Shown: piece after piece, positions 23,739 to 31,692 of the stretch
Numbering within the stretch: the first letter of the stretch is position 1
How the letters are laid out: each line of letters opens with the position of its first letter
NCBI GenBank assembly: GCA_024400495.1
Contig: JAKSMR010000027.1
Coordinates: 1-33,864, forward strand
DNA: 33,864 bases
Reading direction: 5' to 3'
Source of the DNA: Bacteroidales bacterium
Lineage (GTDB): Bacteria; Bacteroidota; Bacteroidia; Bacteroidales; P3
Translations under genes and position numbers: made by a program
Notes under the pieces: model-generated
The model's database searches: none
Told to the model about the DNA's origin: nothing
Seen by the model: only the letters and a program-made list of their open reading frames with translations

Positions 23739-24566
23739 TTACTGATTTCTGTAACGCTGGGTAAGAGTGAGATAGTAGAGCGATGTGAACGCCAAGCTCA
23801 CTACCGAGACGGCGCTCGAGAGATAGGACATCCAGGTCATGTCGCGGGTTGCCTGTTTCTTCTTGCGGGCGTTGGGCTCAACATAGATCACGTCATTCTG
23901 ATGCAGATAATAGTAGGGGGAGCCGAACACCTCTTTTGAGGTGAGGTCGATCTCGCCCACGACACGCTTGCCATTCTCTTCGCGTACGACAGTAACATTA
24001 TTTCTCAAACCGGTAATCTGTAAATCGCCCACAATACTCAGAGCTTCGAAGATGGTAAGACGCTCACCCTGGACCAGGATCTCGCCAGGCTTTGCCACGT
24101 CGCCCAGGACGCTCACCTTGAAGTTCATCAGCTTTACCGTAACATGGGCGTCGTTGATATGGCCTTCATCCCTCAGTCTGGCAGCAATCATGTCGGCCAG
24201 GTCGGAGTGGCTCATCCCCTGCACATGCAGGTTTCCCAACACGGGGAAGACGATGTCGCCATCGCCGCCGACCAGATAGCCGGGCACCTTGCCCGTGTTG
24301 CCGGTAGCGGGGTTCATCACGGTACCCGTGGTGGTAACAGCAATCTTGTTGGTCTCCTGGTTGAACTGGATGGTCGAGGAGGGCTCTTCGCTTTCCACAT
24401 AGATGCTCAGCAGGTCGTTCACCTGGATTCCGCCGATGTACTGGGCGTTGATTTCGGTTACTGTGTCGCGTGGTGCGTCTTGCACATACGCCATTTCCTT
24501 GTACGACTGGCAGGAAGCAACCAGGGCCACTACTGCTAGCGAGAGGAGGATTTTTCTTGCGTTCAT
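23739..24566 (-). CDS. wza: Outer-membrane polysaccharide export lipoprotein (Wza family)
   Basis: This is the export channel subunit for exopolysaccharide. It has 275 residues. The signal peptide ends at the lipobox VASC (cysteine 19), followed by the export domain with MAYVQDAP, NDLLSIYVESEEPSST and GYLVGGDGDIVFPVLG. Next comes an SLBB-type domain (VSVLGDVAKPGEILVQGERLTIFEAL) and YYYLHQNDVIYVEPN. A hydrophobic segment near the C-terminus (YLSSAVSVVSLAFTSLYYLT) would span a membrane. It is the first gene of the long polysaccharide operon. Confidence 0.96.
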   Translation of the reverse strand: MNARKILLSLAVVALVASCQSYKEMAYVQDAPRDTVTEINAQYIGGIQVNDLLSIYVESEEPSSTIQFNQETNKIAVTTTGTVMNPATGNTGKVPGYLVGGDGDIVFPVLGNLHVQGMSHSDLADMIAARLRDEGHINDAHVTVKLMNFKVSVLGDVAKPGEILVQGERLTIFEALSIVGDLQITGLRNNVTVVREENGKRVVGEIDLTSKEVFGSPYYYLHQNDVIYVEPNARKKKQATRDMTWMSYLSSAVSVVSLAFTSLYYLTLTQRYRNQ

Positions 24567-24680
24567 GGTTTATTTATTATTAGTTTATCTCAAAGACGAA
24601 TATCTCAAACAGCCACATCATACACATCATCAGCGATCTACAGCAATAGACCGCCATTTTCTGCCCCACTATTTGAGACT

Positions 24681-24712
24681 ACAAAGATACACAATTTTAG
24701 CTCACAAACAAA
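24681..24712 (-). promoter_or_regulatory. Promoter of the exopolysaccharide operon
   Basis: On the minus strand TTTG (24709-24712), exactly 19 bases and TATCTTTGT (24681-24689) match the Bacteroides consensus. The wza start is about 110 bases downstream, leaving a leader long enough for further control. Confidence 0.75.
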
Positions 24713-24846
24713 ATGTTTTTTAATAAATATTCTTAAATTATAATCTCCACGACGGGTTTCCGGCCTGCCGCCAGCCCGTGCTACTGTCGGGAAGCGAGGG
24801 CGTATCAGGCTAGCACCCAGGCACTATCGGGCACCTTGCGTCGCAC

Positions 24847-24925
24847 TTAAAGGGACTTTATAGGGACACAACACTCCCGAAAGTCCCTTTAAGGTCCCTT
24901 TAAAGTCCCTATAAAGTCCCTTTAA
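24847..24925. repeat. 21-bp perfect inverted repeat made of 11-bp units
   Basis: The left arm 24847-24867 and right arm 24905-24925 are exact reverse complements over 21 bases around a 37-base loop. The stretch 24848-24924 is seven steps of 11 bases: two inverted units (TAAAGGGACTT, TATAGGGACAC), one diverged unit, and four direct units (AAGTCCCTTTA, AGGTCCCTTTA, AAGTCCCTATA, AAGTCCCTTTA). Confidence 0.9.
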
Positions 24926-25120
24926 CCCCGAGGATGCTAGCCGGATGCAGCGAGGCAACGCCATGGGGAACAGGACCTTCCGGACATCGGGCAGATTGGA
25001 GAGTCCTTTCTCTTCAACAGCCCGGCCGAACCGACCCCAGGTCGGAACAAAATATTTGTCGGGCCGCATAATATTTTTCTCCGCCAGCCGTTATATCTAT
25101 ATACGGAACAACTACCCGCT

Positions 25121-25852
25121 ATGGAAGCTTTCTTACTCGCCGCAGGATTAGGCACACGACTCCGCCCGCTCACCAACGACCGGCCCAAGGCCCTCGTGGA
25201 GATTGACGGACGCACACTTTTGGAAATCAACATCCGCCGCCTCGTTGAGGCCGGCGCCTCACATATCGTTGTCAACGTGCACCATTTTGCCGACAAGATG
25301 AAAGCCTTCCTCGGCAGCAGAGATTGGGGCGTACCCATCTCTATCTCAGACGAAAGCGACCTTCTGCTCGACACAGGAGGAGGCCTGAAGCACGCCCAGG
25401 ACCTCTTCTCCGGAAAGGAGCCGATCCTGATCCACAACGTGGATATCCTCTCCAACCTTCCGTTGACCGAAATTGTCAACCAGCACGAGCAAAACGGCAA
25501 CATCGCCACCCTCGTCACAAGCCAACGCACCACCTCGCGCTATCTCCTCTTCTCTCCCGAGAACGAGCTCGTCGGCTGGACCAACAAGAAGACCGGAGAA
25601 TTCCTCTGGACCAACGAAGCGCAACAAAAGTATATTAAACACGCTTTCAGCGGTATAGCCATCATTAGCCCCAGCCTCCTCAAGCTTCTTCCCGTGCCAA
25701 AGGAGCCCTACCCTATCGTCCCCCAATACCTCAAGATAGCCCAGCACCACCCCGTCGGCTGCTATCGTCACAACCCCGAGCAATGGCTCGACGTGGGCAA
25801 GCCCGAAACCATCGCCATCGCCGCCTCCTTTTTAAGAAATATTAACCGCTAA
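25121..25852 (+). CDS. Sugar-1-phosphate nucleotidyltransferase, MurU-like
   Basis: The protein has 243 residues of the nucleotidyltransferase fold. The N-terminal glycine loop is MEAFLLAAGLGTRLRPLTND, followed by RPKALVEIDGRTLLEI. DLLLDTGGGLKHAQDLF and ILIHNVDILSN are the pattern of MurNAc-1-phosphate uridylyltransferase (MurU) and short mannose-1-phosphate guanylyltransferases. In Bacteroidota such a gene is usually next to a kinase related to AmgK, and none is seen here. Instead an AddB-like nuclease gene follows after 26 bases. Substrate therefore remains uncertain. Possible roles are peptidoglycan recycling or supply of an activated sugar. Confidence 0.85.
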   Translation: MEAFLLAAGLGTRLRPLTNDRPKALVEIDGRTLLEINIRRLVEAGASHIVVNVHHFADKMKAFLGSRDWGVPISISDESDLLLDTGGGLKHAQDLFSGKEPILIHNVDILSNLPLTEIVNQHEQNGNIATLVTSQRTTSRYLLFSPENELVGWTNKKTGEFLWTNEAQQKYIKHAFSGIAIISPSLLKLLPVPKEPYPIVPQYLKIAQHHPVGCYRHNPEQWLDVGKPETIAIAASFLRNINR

Positions 25853-25878
25853 CAAGAAAAAAAACAACTAGTCTTCGT

Positions 25879-28770
25879 ATGGAACCCTTTCTCAAACAAG
25901 TAGCCCATCGCATCGCCGAAGAGAACCCCCAGGGGATGGATGGCGTTGCCGTAGTATTCAACAACTGGCGCTCGGGACTTTTCCTCCGCCAGCAGTTCGC
26001 CCAGATGGAGAAGTCCTCCTTCTTCCTCCCCCAGATCCTTGGCATCGACGACCTGGTGTCGCAGCTCTCCGACCTCCAGATAATACCCCACGAGTTCCTG
26101 ATGTTCGAGCTCTTCAAGATCCATTGCAAGCTGCAAGAGGCCGAATCCGAAGGAGGAGAGCAGCCCCGATTCGAGGACTTTATGTCGCTGGCCGAGATGA
26201 TGCTGAGCGACTTTTCGGAGATCGACCTCTATCTTGTGGACGCCAGCCAGCTGTTCGGCAACCTGCACGACATCAAGGAGATCGGCGAATGGGACGTCAC
26301 AGGAACACCTCGCACAGAATTCCAGGACCGCTACCTCAGATTCTACAAATCCCTCTATACCTATTATACCCAGCTCCGCTCCTCGCTCTTCGCCCAGAAC
26401 AAAGGCTATAGCGGAATGGCCTATCGCGAGGTCGCCGAGCACATCGAGACCTTGGCCGACAACCTTCCCTACAAGCACATCTATTTTGTCGGCTTCAACG
26501 TGCTCTCGCGATGCGAGTTCAAGATCATCAACCAATGCGTCAAGCAAGGCAAAGCCTCCTTCATAACCGATGGCGACGCCTACTACTATAATAACAAAGA
26601 GCAGGAAGCTGGGCTCTTCCTCCGCAAGAACAAGGAGCATTTCTCCGAAATCGGAGACTATCCCAACCACTTCGCCCAGGAGGAGAAGAACATCACTTTC
26701 GTCAGCTGCCCTACCGATATCGTCCAAGCCAAATACGCCGGCTCCCTGATCAAGGAGACCAGCCAGACGAAGTCCGTTGGCGACACCTTGAAGAAGACTG
26801 CCCTCGTCCTTGCCGACGAGGGGCTGCTGCTGCCCGTCCTCAACTCCCTTCCCGAGGAGATACAGGCCGCCAACGTCACCATGGGGTTCCCCTACGAGCT
26901 GTCGGGCGTCCACGCGTTGGTCCTCAAGCTCTTCTCCCTCTATGCCCGCGCTCATGGAGCGAAGATGTACCATACCGACCTCGAGGACGTCCTGTCCGAC
27001 AACCTCATCTGCTCGCTTACCGGCATCAAAGGCGTGCGCAGCAAGCTGGTGAAGAAATTCTCCGAAAGCAAGACCATCTATAGCGACTACGCCCGTCTTT
27101 GCGAGATCCTGGGAGAAGAGAACCTCTCCCGCATCGAGTTTCTGCTCAACGATATCGACAACACGCCCGAATCCTTCATCCGACATTGCTCCGATCTGAT
27201 CTCCGCCCTGCACACGACCGACTTCATCGCACAAAACACCAAAGAAAGCGAAGCCCTCGCCAGCCTGTTCCAGATCAACCGCTATTTCTCCGAGCTGCAG
27301 GAGAACTACTCGTTTGTAGAGAACCTCGCCACCTTGCAGAAAATCTACAGCCGACTGGCCCATCGCCACAGCATCACCTTCTACGGAGAGCCCCTTTCGG
27401 GACTCCAGATCCTCGGTATGCTCGAGACACGAAACCTGGACTTCGAGAACATCGTGATGCTCTCCGTCAACGAAGGCGTCCTCCCGTCGGGAAGAAGCAC
27501 CAACTCCCTCATCCCCTACGACCTGAAGATCGACCATCATCTCCCCACACATACCGAGAAAGACGCCGTCTACGCCTACCACTTCTACCGCCTCCTCCAA
27601 CGAGCAAAGAACATCTACCTCCTCTACAATGCCGAGAACGAGGGAATGGGCAAAGGCGAGCCCAGCCGATTCATCATGCAGCTGCGCCACGAGATGGCCA
27701 AGAGCTACCCGAACATCCATACCGAGGAGCGCTCCGTCACCATCACCCCCGACCAGCTGAAAGACCAGTCGTCGGCAATAGTGGAGAAAGACGAGAACGT
27801 GATGAAACGCCTGAAAGAGATCTCCCGCTCCGGCTTCTCCCCCTCGAGCCTCACCAACTATCTGGAATGTTCCTTGAAGTTCTTCTACACAAACCTGCTG
27901 GGGCTGCGCGAGAAAGTCGGCATCGACGACGATATGAACAGCGCCGAGCTGGGAACGACAATCCACAACGTGCTCGAGAAGATCTACAACTGCGACGCCG
28001 AAGGCAATCGCCTCGACGACCGCCACGCCATCGATGCCGAAACGCTTCAATCGCACCTCGACAACCTGGAGAACATTTTGCAGGACGTGCTCAAGAACGA
28101 CACCCTTCGCGAACGATCGGAAGAAGGCCGCAACGCGCTCTCCATCAACATCGCGCGCCTCCAGCTCACCCATTTCCTCCAGGCCGAGATCCAACGTCTC
28201 CGCGAAGGCAATACCCTCGAGATGCTGCTCTCCGAGAAATTCCTCGAAAGAGCCCTCGACATACCCGTAGGGGAAGAAAGCTGGCAGGTGAAAGTCCACG
28301 GGAAAGCCGACCGCATCGACTATACCGGCGAATGTGTGAGAATCGTCGACTACAAGACCGGATCTGCCAAAGAGAGCGATCTCACCTTTAGCCAGACAAA
28401 GAGCGACTCCGACGAAACGGCTCCCGTCGACCTCTCCAAGATCCCCGGCAAATGGCTTCAGGTAATGACCTACGCCTGGCTTTATCACAACACCCCCGAC
28501 AGCATCGACGCCCCCGTCGCCTCCGGACTGTTCGCGCTCCGCAACATGGGATCCGACTTCATGCCGGCCCAGTTCAACGGGACGATGCAGTTTGGCAACG
28601 CCTCGTTGGAAGACTTCGAGTCGATCCTCTCCGCCATCCTGAAAGACATCCTTGACCCAACGAAGCCGTTTGCCCCGAAGAAAAGTCCCAACGCGAAAAA
28701 CTGCCCCTACTGCCCCTTCCTCGACACCTGCTCGAAATCGGCCGTAAAAGAAGACTCCGAACAGGCCTGA
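25879..28770 (+). CDS. PD-(D/E)XK nuclease, AddB/RexB-like, with Fe-S cysteines
   Basis: The protein has 963 residues. It resembles the AddB subunit of the AddAB helicase-nuclease that processes double-strand breaks for RecA. The N-terminal two thirds look like a decayed UvrD-type helicase, with no clear Walker A (AVVFNNWRSGLFLRQQ at the expected place). The motif FENIVMLSVNEGVLPSG lies in the middle. The nuclease domain follows: SPSSLTNYLECSLKFFYTN, GTTIHNVLEKIY, GKADRID (D811) and IVDYKTG (D824, K826). C664 plus C942-x2-C945-x5-C951 match the four cysteines that hold the AddB iron-sulfur cluster. The partner helicase AddA is not adjacent on either side in this window. Confidence 0.9.
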   Translation: MEPFLKQVAHRIAEENPQGMDGVAVVFNNWRSGLFLRQQFAQMEKSSFFLPQILGIDDLVSQLSDLQIIPHEFLMFELFKIHCKLQEAESEGGEQPRFEDFMSLAEMMLSDFSEIDLYLVDASQLFGNLHDIKEIGEWDVTGTPRTEFQDRYLRFYKSLYTYYTQLRSSLFAQNKGYSGMAYREVAEHIETLADNLPYKHIYFVGFNVLSRCEFKIINQCVKQGKASFITDGDAYYYNNKEQEAGLFLRKNKEHFSEIGDYPNHFAQEEKNITFVSCPTDIVQAKYAGSLIKETSQTKSVGDTLKKTALVLADEGLLLPVLNSLPEEIQAANVTMGFPYELSGVHALVLKLFSLYARAHGAKMYHTDLEDVLSDNLICSLTGIKGVRSKLVKKFSESKTIYSDYARLCEILGEENLSRIEFLLNDIDNTPESFIRHCSDLISALHTTDFIAQNTKESEALASLFQINRYFSELQENYSFVENLATLQKIYSRLAHRHSITFYGEPLSGLQILGMLETRNLDFENIVMLSVNEGVLPSGRSTNSLIPYDLKIDHHLPTHTEKDAVYAYHFYRLLQRAKNIYLLYNAENEGMGKGEPSRFIMQLRHEMAKSYPNIHTEERSVTITPDQLKDQSSAIVEKDENVMKRLKEISRSGFSPSSLTNYLECSLKFFYTNLLGLREKVGIDDDMNSAELGTTIHNVLEKIYNCDAEGNRLDDRHAIDAETLQSHLDNLENILQDVLKNDTLRERSEEGRNALSINIARLQLTHFLQAEIQRLREGNTLEMLLSEKFLERALDIPVGEESWQVKVHGKADRIDYTGECVRIVDYKTGSAKESDLTFSQTKSDSDETAPVDLSKIPGKWLQVMTYAWLYHNTPDSIDAPVASGLFALRNMGSDFMPAQFNGTMQFGNASLEDFESILSAILKDILDPTKPFAPKKSPNAKNCPYCPFLDTCSKSAVKEDSEQA

Positions 28771-28839
28771 GATCTTACCAACAACGGGCAGTTCAAAAAA
28801 AATAGTGCCATAAAATGGTATTATTTCAAAAAAGTTGTG

Positions 28840-28848
28840 TATATTTGC
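28840..28848 (+). promoter_or_regulatory. -7 element of the OmpA/TPR lipoprotein promoter
   Basis: TATATTTGC fits TAnnTTTG. No TTTG lies at the usual -33 distance. The start codon is about 135 bases further on, so the transcript would have a long leader. Confidence 0.6.
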
Positions 28849-28856
28849 AACTTGAA

Positions 28857-28903
28857 CATACAACCATTATAGGAGCCAGAGAGGGCGCTTGTAATGGCGT
28901 ATG
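28857..28903 (+). promoter_or_regulatory. 5' leader stem-loop of the OmpA/TPR lipoprotein gene
   Basis: CATAC plus CCATTA (28857-28861, 28864-28869) pair with TAATGG plus GTATG (28892-28897, 28899-28903), leaving only a small bulge. The hairpin starts within a few bases of the expected transcription start. Its right arm contains the ATG of an eight-codon frame, MAYVSANV (28894-28920). A second small hairpin with arms GACGG and CCGTC follows near 28943-28962. Confidence 0.5.
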
Positions 28904-28984
28904 TATCTGCAAACGTGTAAATAAAGTAAGTACTAAAAATAATGACGGGCGCATAAGTCCGTCGACAAAAAGAATAATCTGTTC

Positions 28985-30811
28985 ATGAAAAAGTCGCTTT
29001 TTACCCTGTTTCTGGCGTCCCTGTTGCTCGTAGGTTGCAACGGCATCTCCAAGATGAAATCCAACAGCAGCAAGATTCGCTACCAGGCAACACCCAACCC
29101 TGTTGAAACCAAGGACGACAACATCATCGTTAAGTTCGTAGGTTCCGTTCCCGAAAAATACTTCGCAAAGAATGTATGCCTCTACCTCCAGCCCGTGTTC
29201 ACCTGGGAAGGCGGTTCCATCTCTCTCGAGCCCATCACCCTCAAGGGAGAGAACGTGAACGGCGAAGGTATCGCTATCAGCTACGCCAATGGTGGCCGTT
29301 TCACCTACACCGACGAGCTGAAGTTCCAGGACGGTATGGAGACCGGACGCGTCACCCTCACCCCCGTAGCCTACAAATCCACCACTACCGACGACGAGGC
29401 CAAGTTCGCCAAAGACATCGTAGAGCAGCACCACGGCGTCAAGTTCCCCACCGTGCTCATCTCCGACGGCGTGAACAACCTCTCCTCCATGCTCAACGTA
29501 CGTGGCAACATCTCCATCTCCCCCATCAACTACAACAAGACCCAGGGCGTTGTCGAAACTGCCGACATCTATTTCAAGAACGGCCAGAGCGACCTCAACT
29601 GGAACTTCGAGATGAACCGTAAGTTCGACTCCAAGGCTCAGCTCCAGGATCTCAAACGCATCATGCTCGAGGAAGGTCTTCCCCGCCAAATCACCATCAC
29701 CGGATGGGCATCTCCCGAAGGCGAAGAGAGCAACAACGTAGGCGTCTCCAAGAACCGTACCGACGTTGCCACCCGCGAGCTCAAAGCCGTCCTCGACGAG
29801 GTACTTACTATCATGGCCAAACGCGCCAAGATCCCCGCACACGACGTAGCCTACTACAAATACAACCTCGAGAAGCAGGTGATCATCACCTCCCGCTCCG
29901 CTGGCGAAGACTGGGTACACTTCACCCTCATGGTCGAAGAGAGCGACATCCAGGACAAGCATGCCATCATCAATGTCGTCGAAACCCAGCAGAACCTCAA
30001 GAAACGCGAGCAGATGATCAAGAACCTCGGCGAGGCCTATCCTCTCCTCAAGAACGAGATCTTCCCCAACCTGCGTCGTGCCCAGATCGCCCTTTACTAC
30101 TCTGAGGCTCGCAAGACCGACCCCGAACTCGCCAAACAGGCCTCCCTCAACCCCGCCAAGCTCACCTTCGACGAGCTGATGTATGCCGCTTATATCAACT
30201 ACAACTACGAGACCAAGCTCAAGTACTACAAATGGGCTACCGAGAACTACAGCAACGAATGGGCAGCATGGAACAATGCCGGCGCCGTAGCCTTCTATCT
30301 TGGCGACTATGCCGAGGCTGAGCGCTACCTCAACGTTGCCCGCGAAATCAACCCCCACAACCCCGACGTGCTCAACAACACCGGCCTCCTCTGCCTGGGC
30401 AAGAAAGACTACACCTTGGCAAAATACTACTTCGAAGAAGCCGCCCGTCAGGGTAGTACCGACGCCGAAACCAACCTCCCCATCCTTAACATCAAGAAGG
30501 GTGACTACCAGGCTGCCGAGAAACAGCTCAAGAAAGAGACCTGCAGCTACAACCTCGCTTTCGTACAGCTCCTGAACGGCGAGACCTCCAACTGCATCCG
30601 CACCCTCGACTGCTGCCTCGACCAGAACGCCGACGTACACTATCTCCGCGCTGTAGCATACGCTCGTCTGGGCGACAAATCCAACGTGCTGAGAAACCTC
30701 AAGCTCTCCGTCAACGAGAACTACGACTACAAAGAGAAAGCCGCCACCGATACCGAATTCAGAGCTTATTGGGACGACGCCGACTTCAAGACCGTCATCA
30801 AGCTCTACTAG
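28985..30811 (+). CDS. Lipoprotein with OmpA-like region and TPR repeats
   Basis: The protein has 608 residues. The signal peptide ends at the lipobox LLVGC (cysteine 19). Residues about 50-185 are beta-rich. The segment from about 190 (ADIYFKNGQSDLNWNFEMNR, ITITGWASPEGEES, VSKNRTDVATRELKAVL) follows the OmpA C-terminal pattern that binds peptidoglycan. From about 420 there are TPR-like helical pairs (AAWNNAGAVAFYLGDYAEAE, PDVLNNTGLLCLGKKDYTLA). It probably links the outer membrane to the cell wall. Codon choice is strongly biased to C-ending codons such as AAC, GAC, CTC and ATC. This is more marked than in its neighbours and suggests high expression. The gene is monocistronic, with its own promoter, leader and terminator. 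Confidence 0.88.
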   Translation: MKKSLFTLFLASLLLVGCNGISKMKSNSSKIRYQATPNPVETKDDNIIVKFVGSVPEKYFAKNVCLYLQPVFTWEGGSISLEPITLKGENVNGEGIAISYANGGRFTYTDELKFQDGMETGRVTLTPVAYKSTTTDDEAKFAKDIVEQHHGVKFPTVLISDGVNNLSSMLNVRGNISISPINYNKTQGVVETADIYFKNGQSDLNWNFEMNRKFDSKAQLQDLKRIMLEEGLPRQITITGWASPEGEESNNVGVSKNRTDVATRELKAVLDEVLTIMAKRAKIPAHDVAYYKYNLEKQVIITSRSAGEDWVHFTLMVEESDIQDKHAIINVVETQQNLKKREQMIKNLGEAYPLLKNEIFPNLRRAQIALYYSEARKTDPELAKQASLNPAKLTFDELMYAAYINYNYETKLKYYKWATENYSNEWAAWNNAGAVAFYLGDYAEAERYLNVAREINPHNPDVLNNTGLLCLGKKDYTLAKYYFEEAARQGSTDAETNLPILNIKKGDYQAAEKQLKKETCSYNLAFVQLLNGETSNCIRTLDCCLDQNADVHYLRAVAYARLGDKSNVLRNLKLSVNENYDYKEKAATDTEFRAYWDDADFKTVIKLY

Positions 30812-30869
30812 TCTAACGACACGCTAGCGGATTCTTTCCGCCAACCCCTCTGTGGGTAAAAGAAACCAC

Positions 30870-30907
30870 AAAGGAATGTAGGATAAACGCTTCTTACATT
30901 CCTTTTT
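30870..30907 (+). terminator. Rho-independent terminator of the OmpA/TPR lipoprotein gene
   Basis: AAAGGAATGTA (30870-30880) and TACATTCCTTT (30895-30905) are perfect 11-bp arms with a 14-base loop, and the T-run continues after the right arm. Confidence 0.85.
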
Positions 30908-30939
30908 AACGATAATAGGAACCGCATATCGACCCTCAA

Positions 30940-31692
30940 ATGAAGAAACAGATACCCAACATCATAACCCTCTGCAACCTCCTATGCGGAGTAGGCGCCT
31001 GTATCAACGCCGTTCAGGGCGCCCTCGAAAGCGCAGCCCTTTTTATTTGTGCAGGAATATTCTTTGACTTCTTCGACGGGCTGGCCGCCCGTGCCCTTGG
31101 CGTCGCCTCTCCCATCGGCAAAGAGTTGGACTCACTGGCCGACGTAGTCACCTCCGGCGTTGCCCCCGGCCTCATCCTTTATTCGTTCTTCGTACTCTAC
31201 TGCGGCTACCCCTTGCTGGGCGCCATAGCGCTGCTCATCCCCCTCTTCTCGGCCTATCGTCTCGCCAAGTTCAATCTCGACACCCGTCAGACCCACTCCT
31301 TCCTCGGTCTTCCCACCCCCGCCAACGCCCTCGTATGGGGAGGACTCGCAATCTGGTTCAAATGGCCTCAGCTAGCCTTAATCGACCTTGGACTCGACAG
31401 CCACTTCATGTATCAGACCTTTGTTTTTACCGGAACACACGCCATCCCCCTGTGGCTATGCATCGCCCTAGCCATACTGTCCCTCCTGCTCGACATCCTG
31501 CTCGTCAGCGAGCTTCCCCTTTTCGCCCTCAAGATCAAGAACCTCTCGTGGAAAGAGAACAAGCTGCGCTACATCTTCATCCTCAGCAGCCTGGCACTCA
31601 TCCTGCTCTTAGGAGGGCTAGGCATCTCCCTCACCATCCTCTGGTACATCCTGCTCTCCATCCTCACCCACCAAAAGCCCGAACAAGCATGA
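30940..31692 (+). CDS. pssA: CDP-diacylglycerol-serine O-phosphatidyltransferase
   Basis: This integral membrane enzyme makes phosphatidylserine, the precursor of phosphatidylethanolamine. It has 250 residues and several membrane segments. The CDP-alcohol phosphotransferase signature DG-x2-AR-x8-G-x3-D-x3-D is complete (D46, G47, A50, R51, G60, D64, D68). The start NIITLCNLLCGVGA is typical for the PssA type. Its stop overlaps the queA start as ATGA. No clear promoter is seen between the preceding terminator and its ATG, so its transcription may depend on a non-consensus promoter. Confidence 0.94.
   Translation: MKKQIPNIITLCNLLCGVGACINAVQGALESAALFICAGIFFDFFDGLAARALGVASPIGKELDSLADVVTSGVAPGLILYSFFVLYCGYPLLGAIALLIPLFSAYRLAKFNLDTRQTHSFLGLPTPANALVWGGLAIWFKWPQLALIDLGLDSHFMYQTFVFTGTHAIPLWLCIALAILSLLLDILLVSELPLFALKIKNLSWKENKLRYIFILSSLALILLLGGLGISLTILWYILLSILTHQKPEQA

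Larger units (their letters stand above)
24567..25120. other. 554-base divergent intergenic region with inverted 11-bp array
   Basis: No gene is visible. The part next to wza holds its promoter. The middle (24740-24840) is GC-rich with small inverted repeats such as ACGGG/CCCGT and no recognisable RNA. The 24847-24925 stretch is a long hairpin built of 11-bp units. The part next to the plus-strand nucleotidyltransferase gene has only a poor -7-like AATATTTG near 25050. Words such as GGATGCTAGCCGG and GGCCTGCCG are shared with other gaps in the window. Confidence 0.7.

Noticed and set aside
24847-24925. Invertible promoter of the capsule type seen in Bacteroides
   Set aside because: The wza promoter (24681-24712) lies outside the inverted repeat and no serine or tyrosine invertase gene is in the window.
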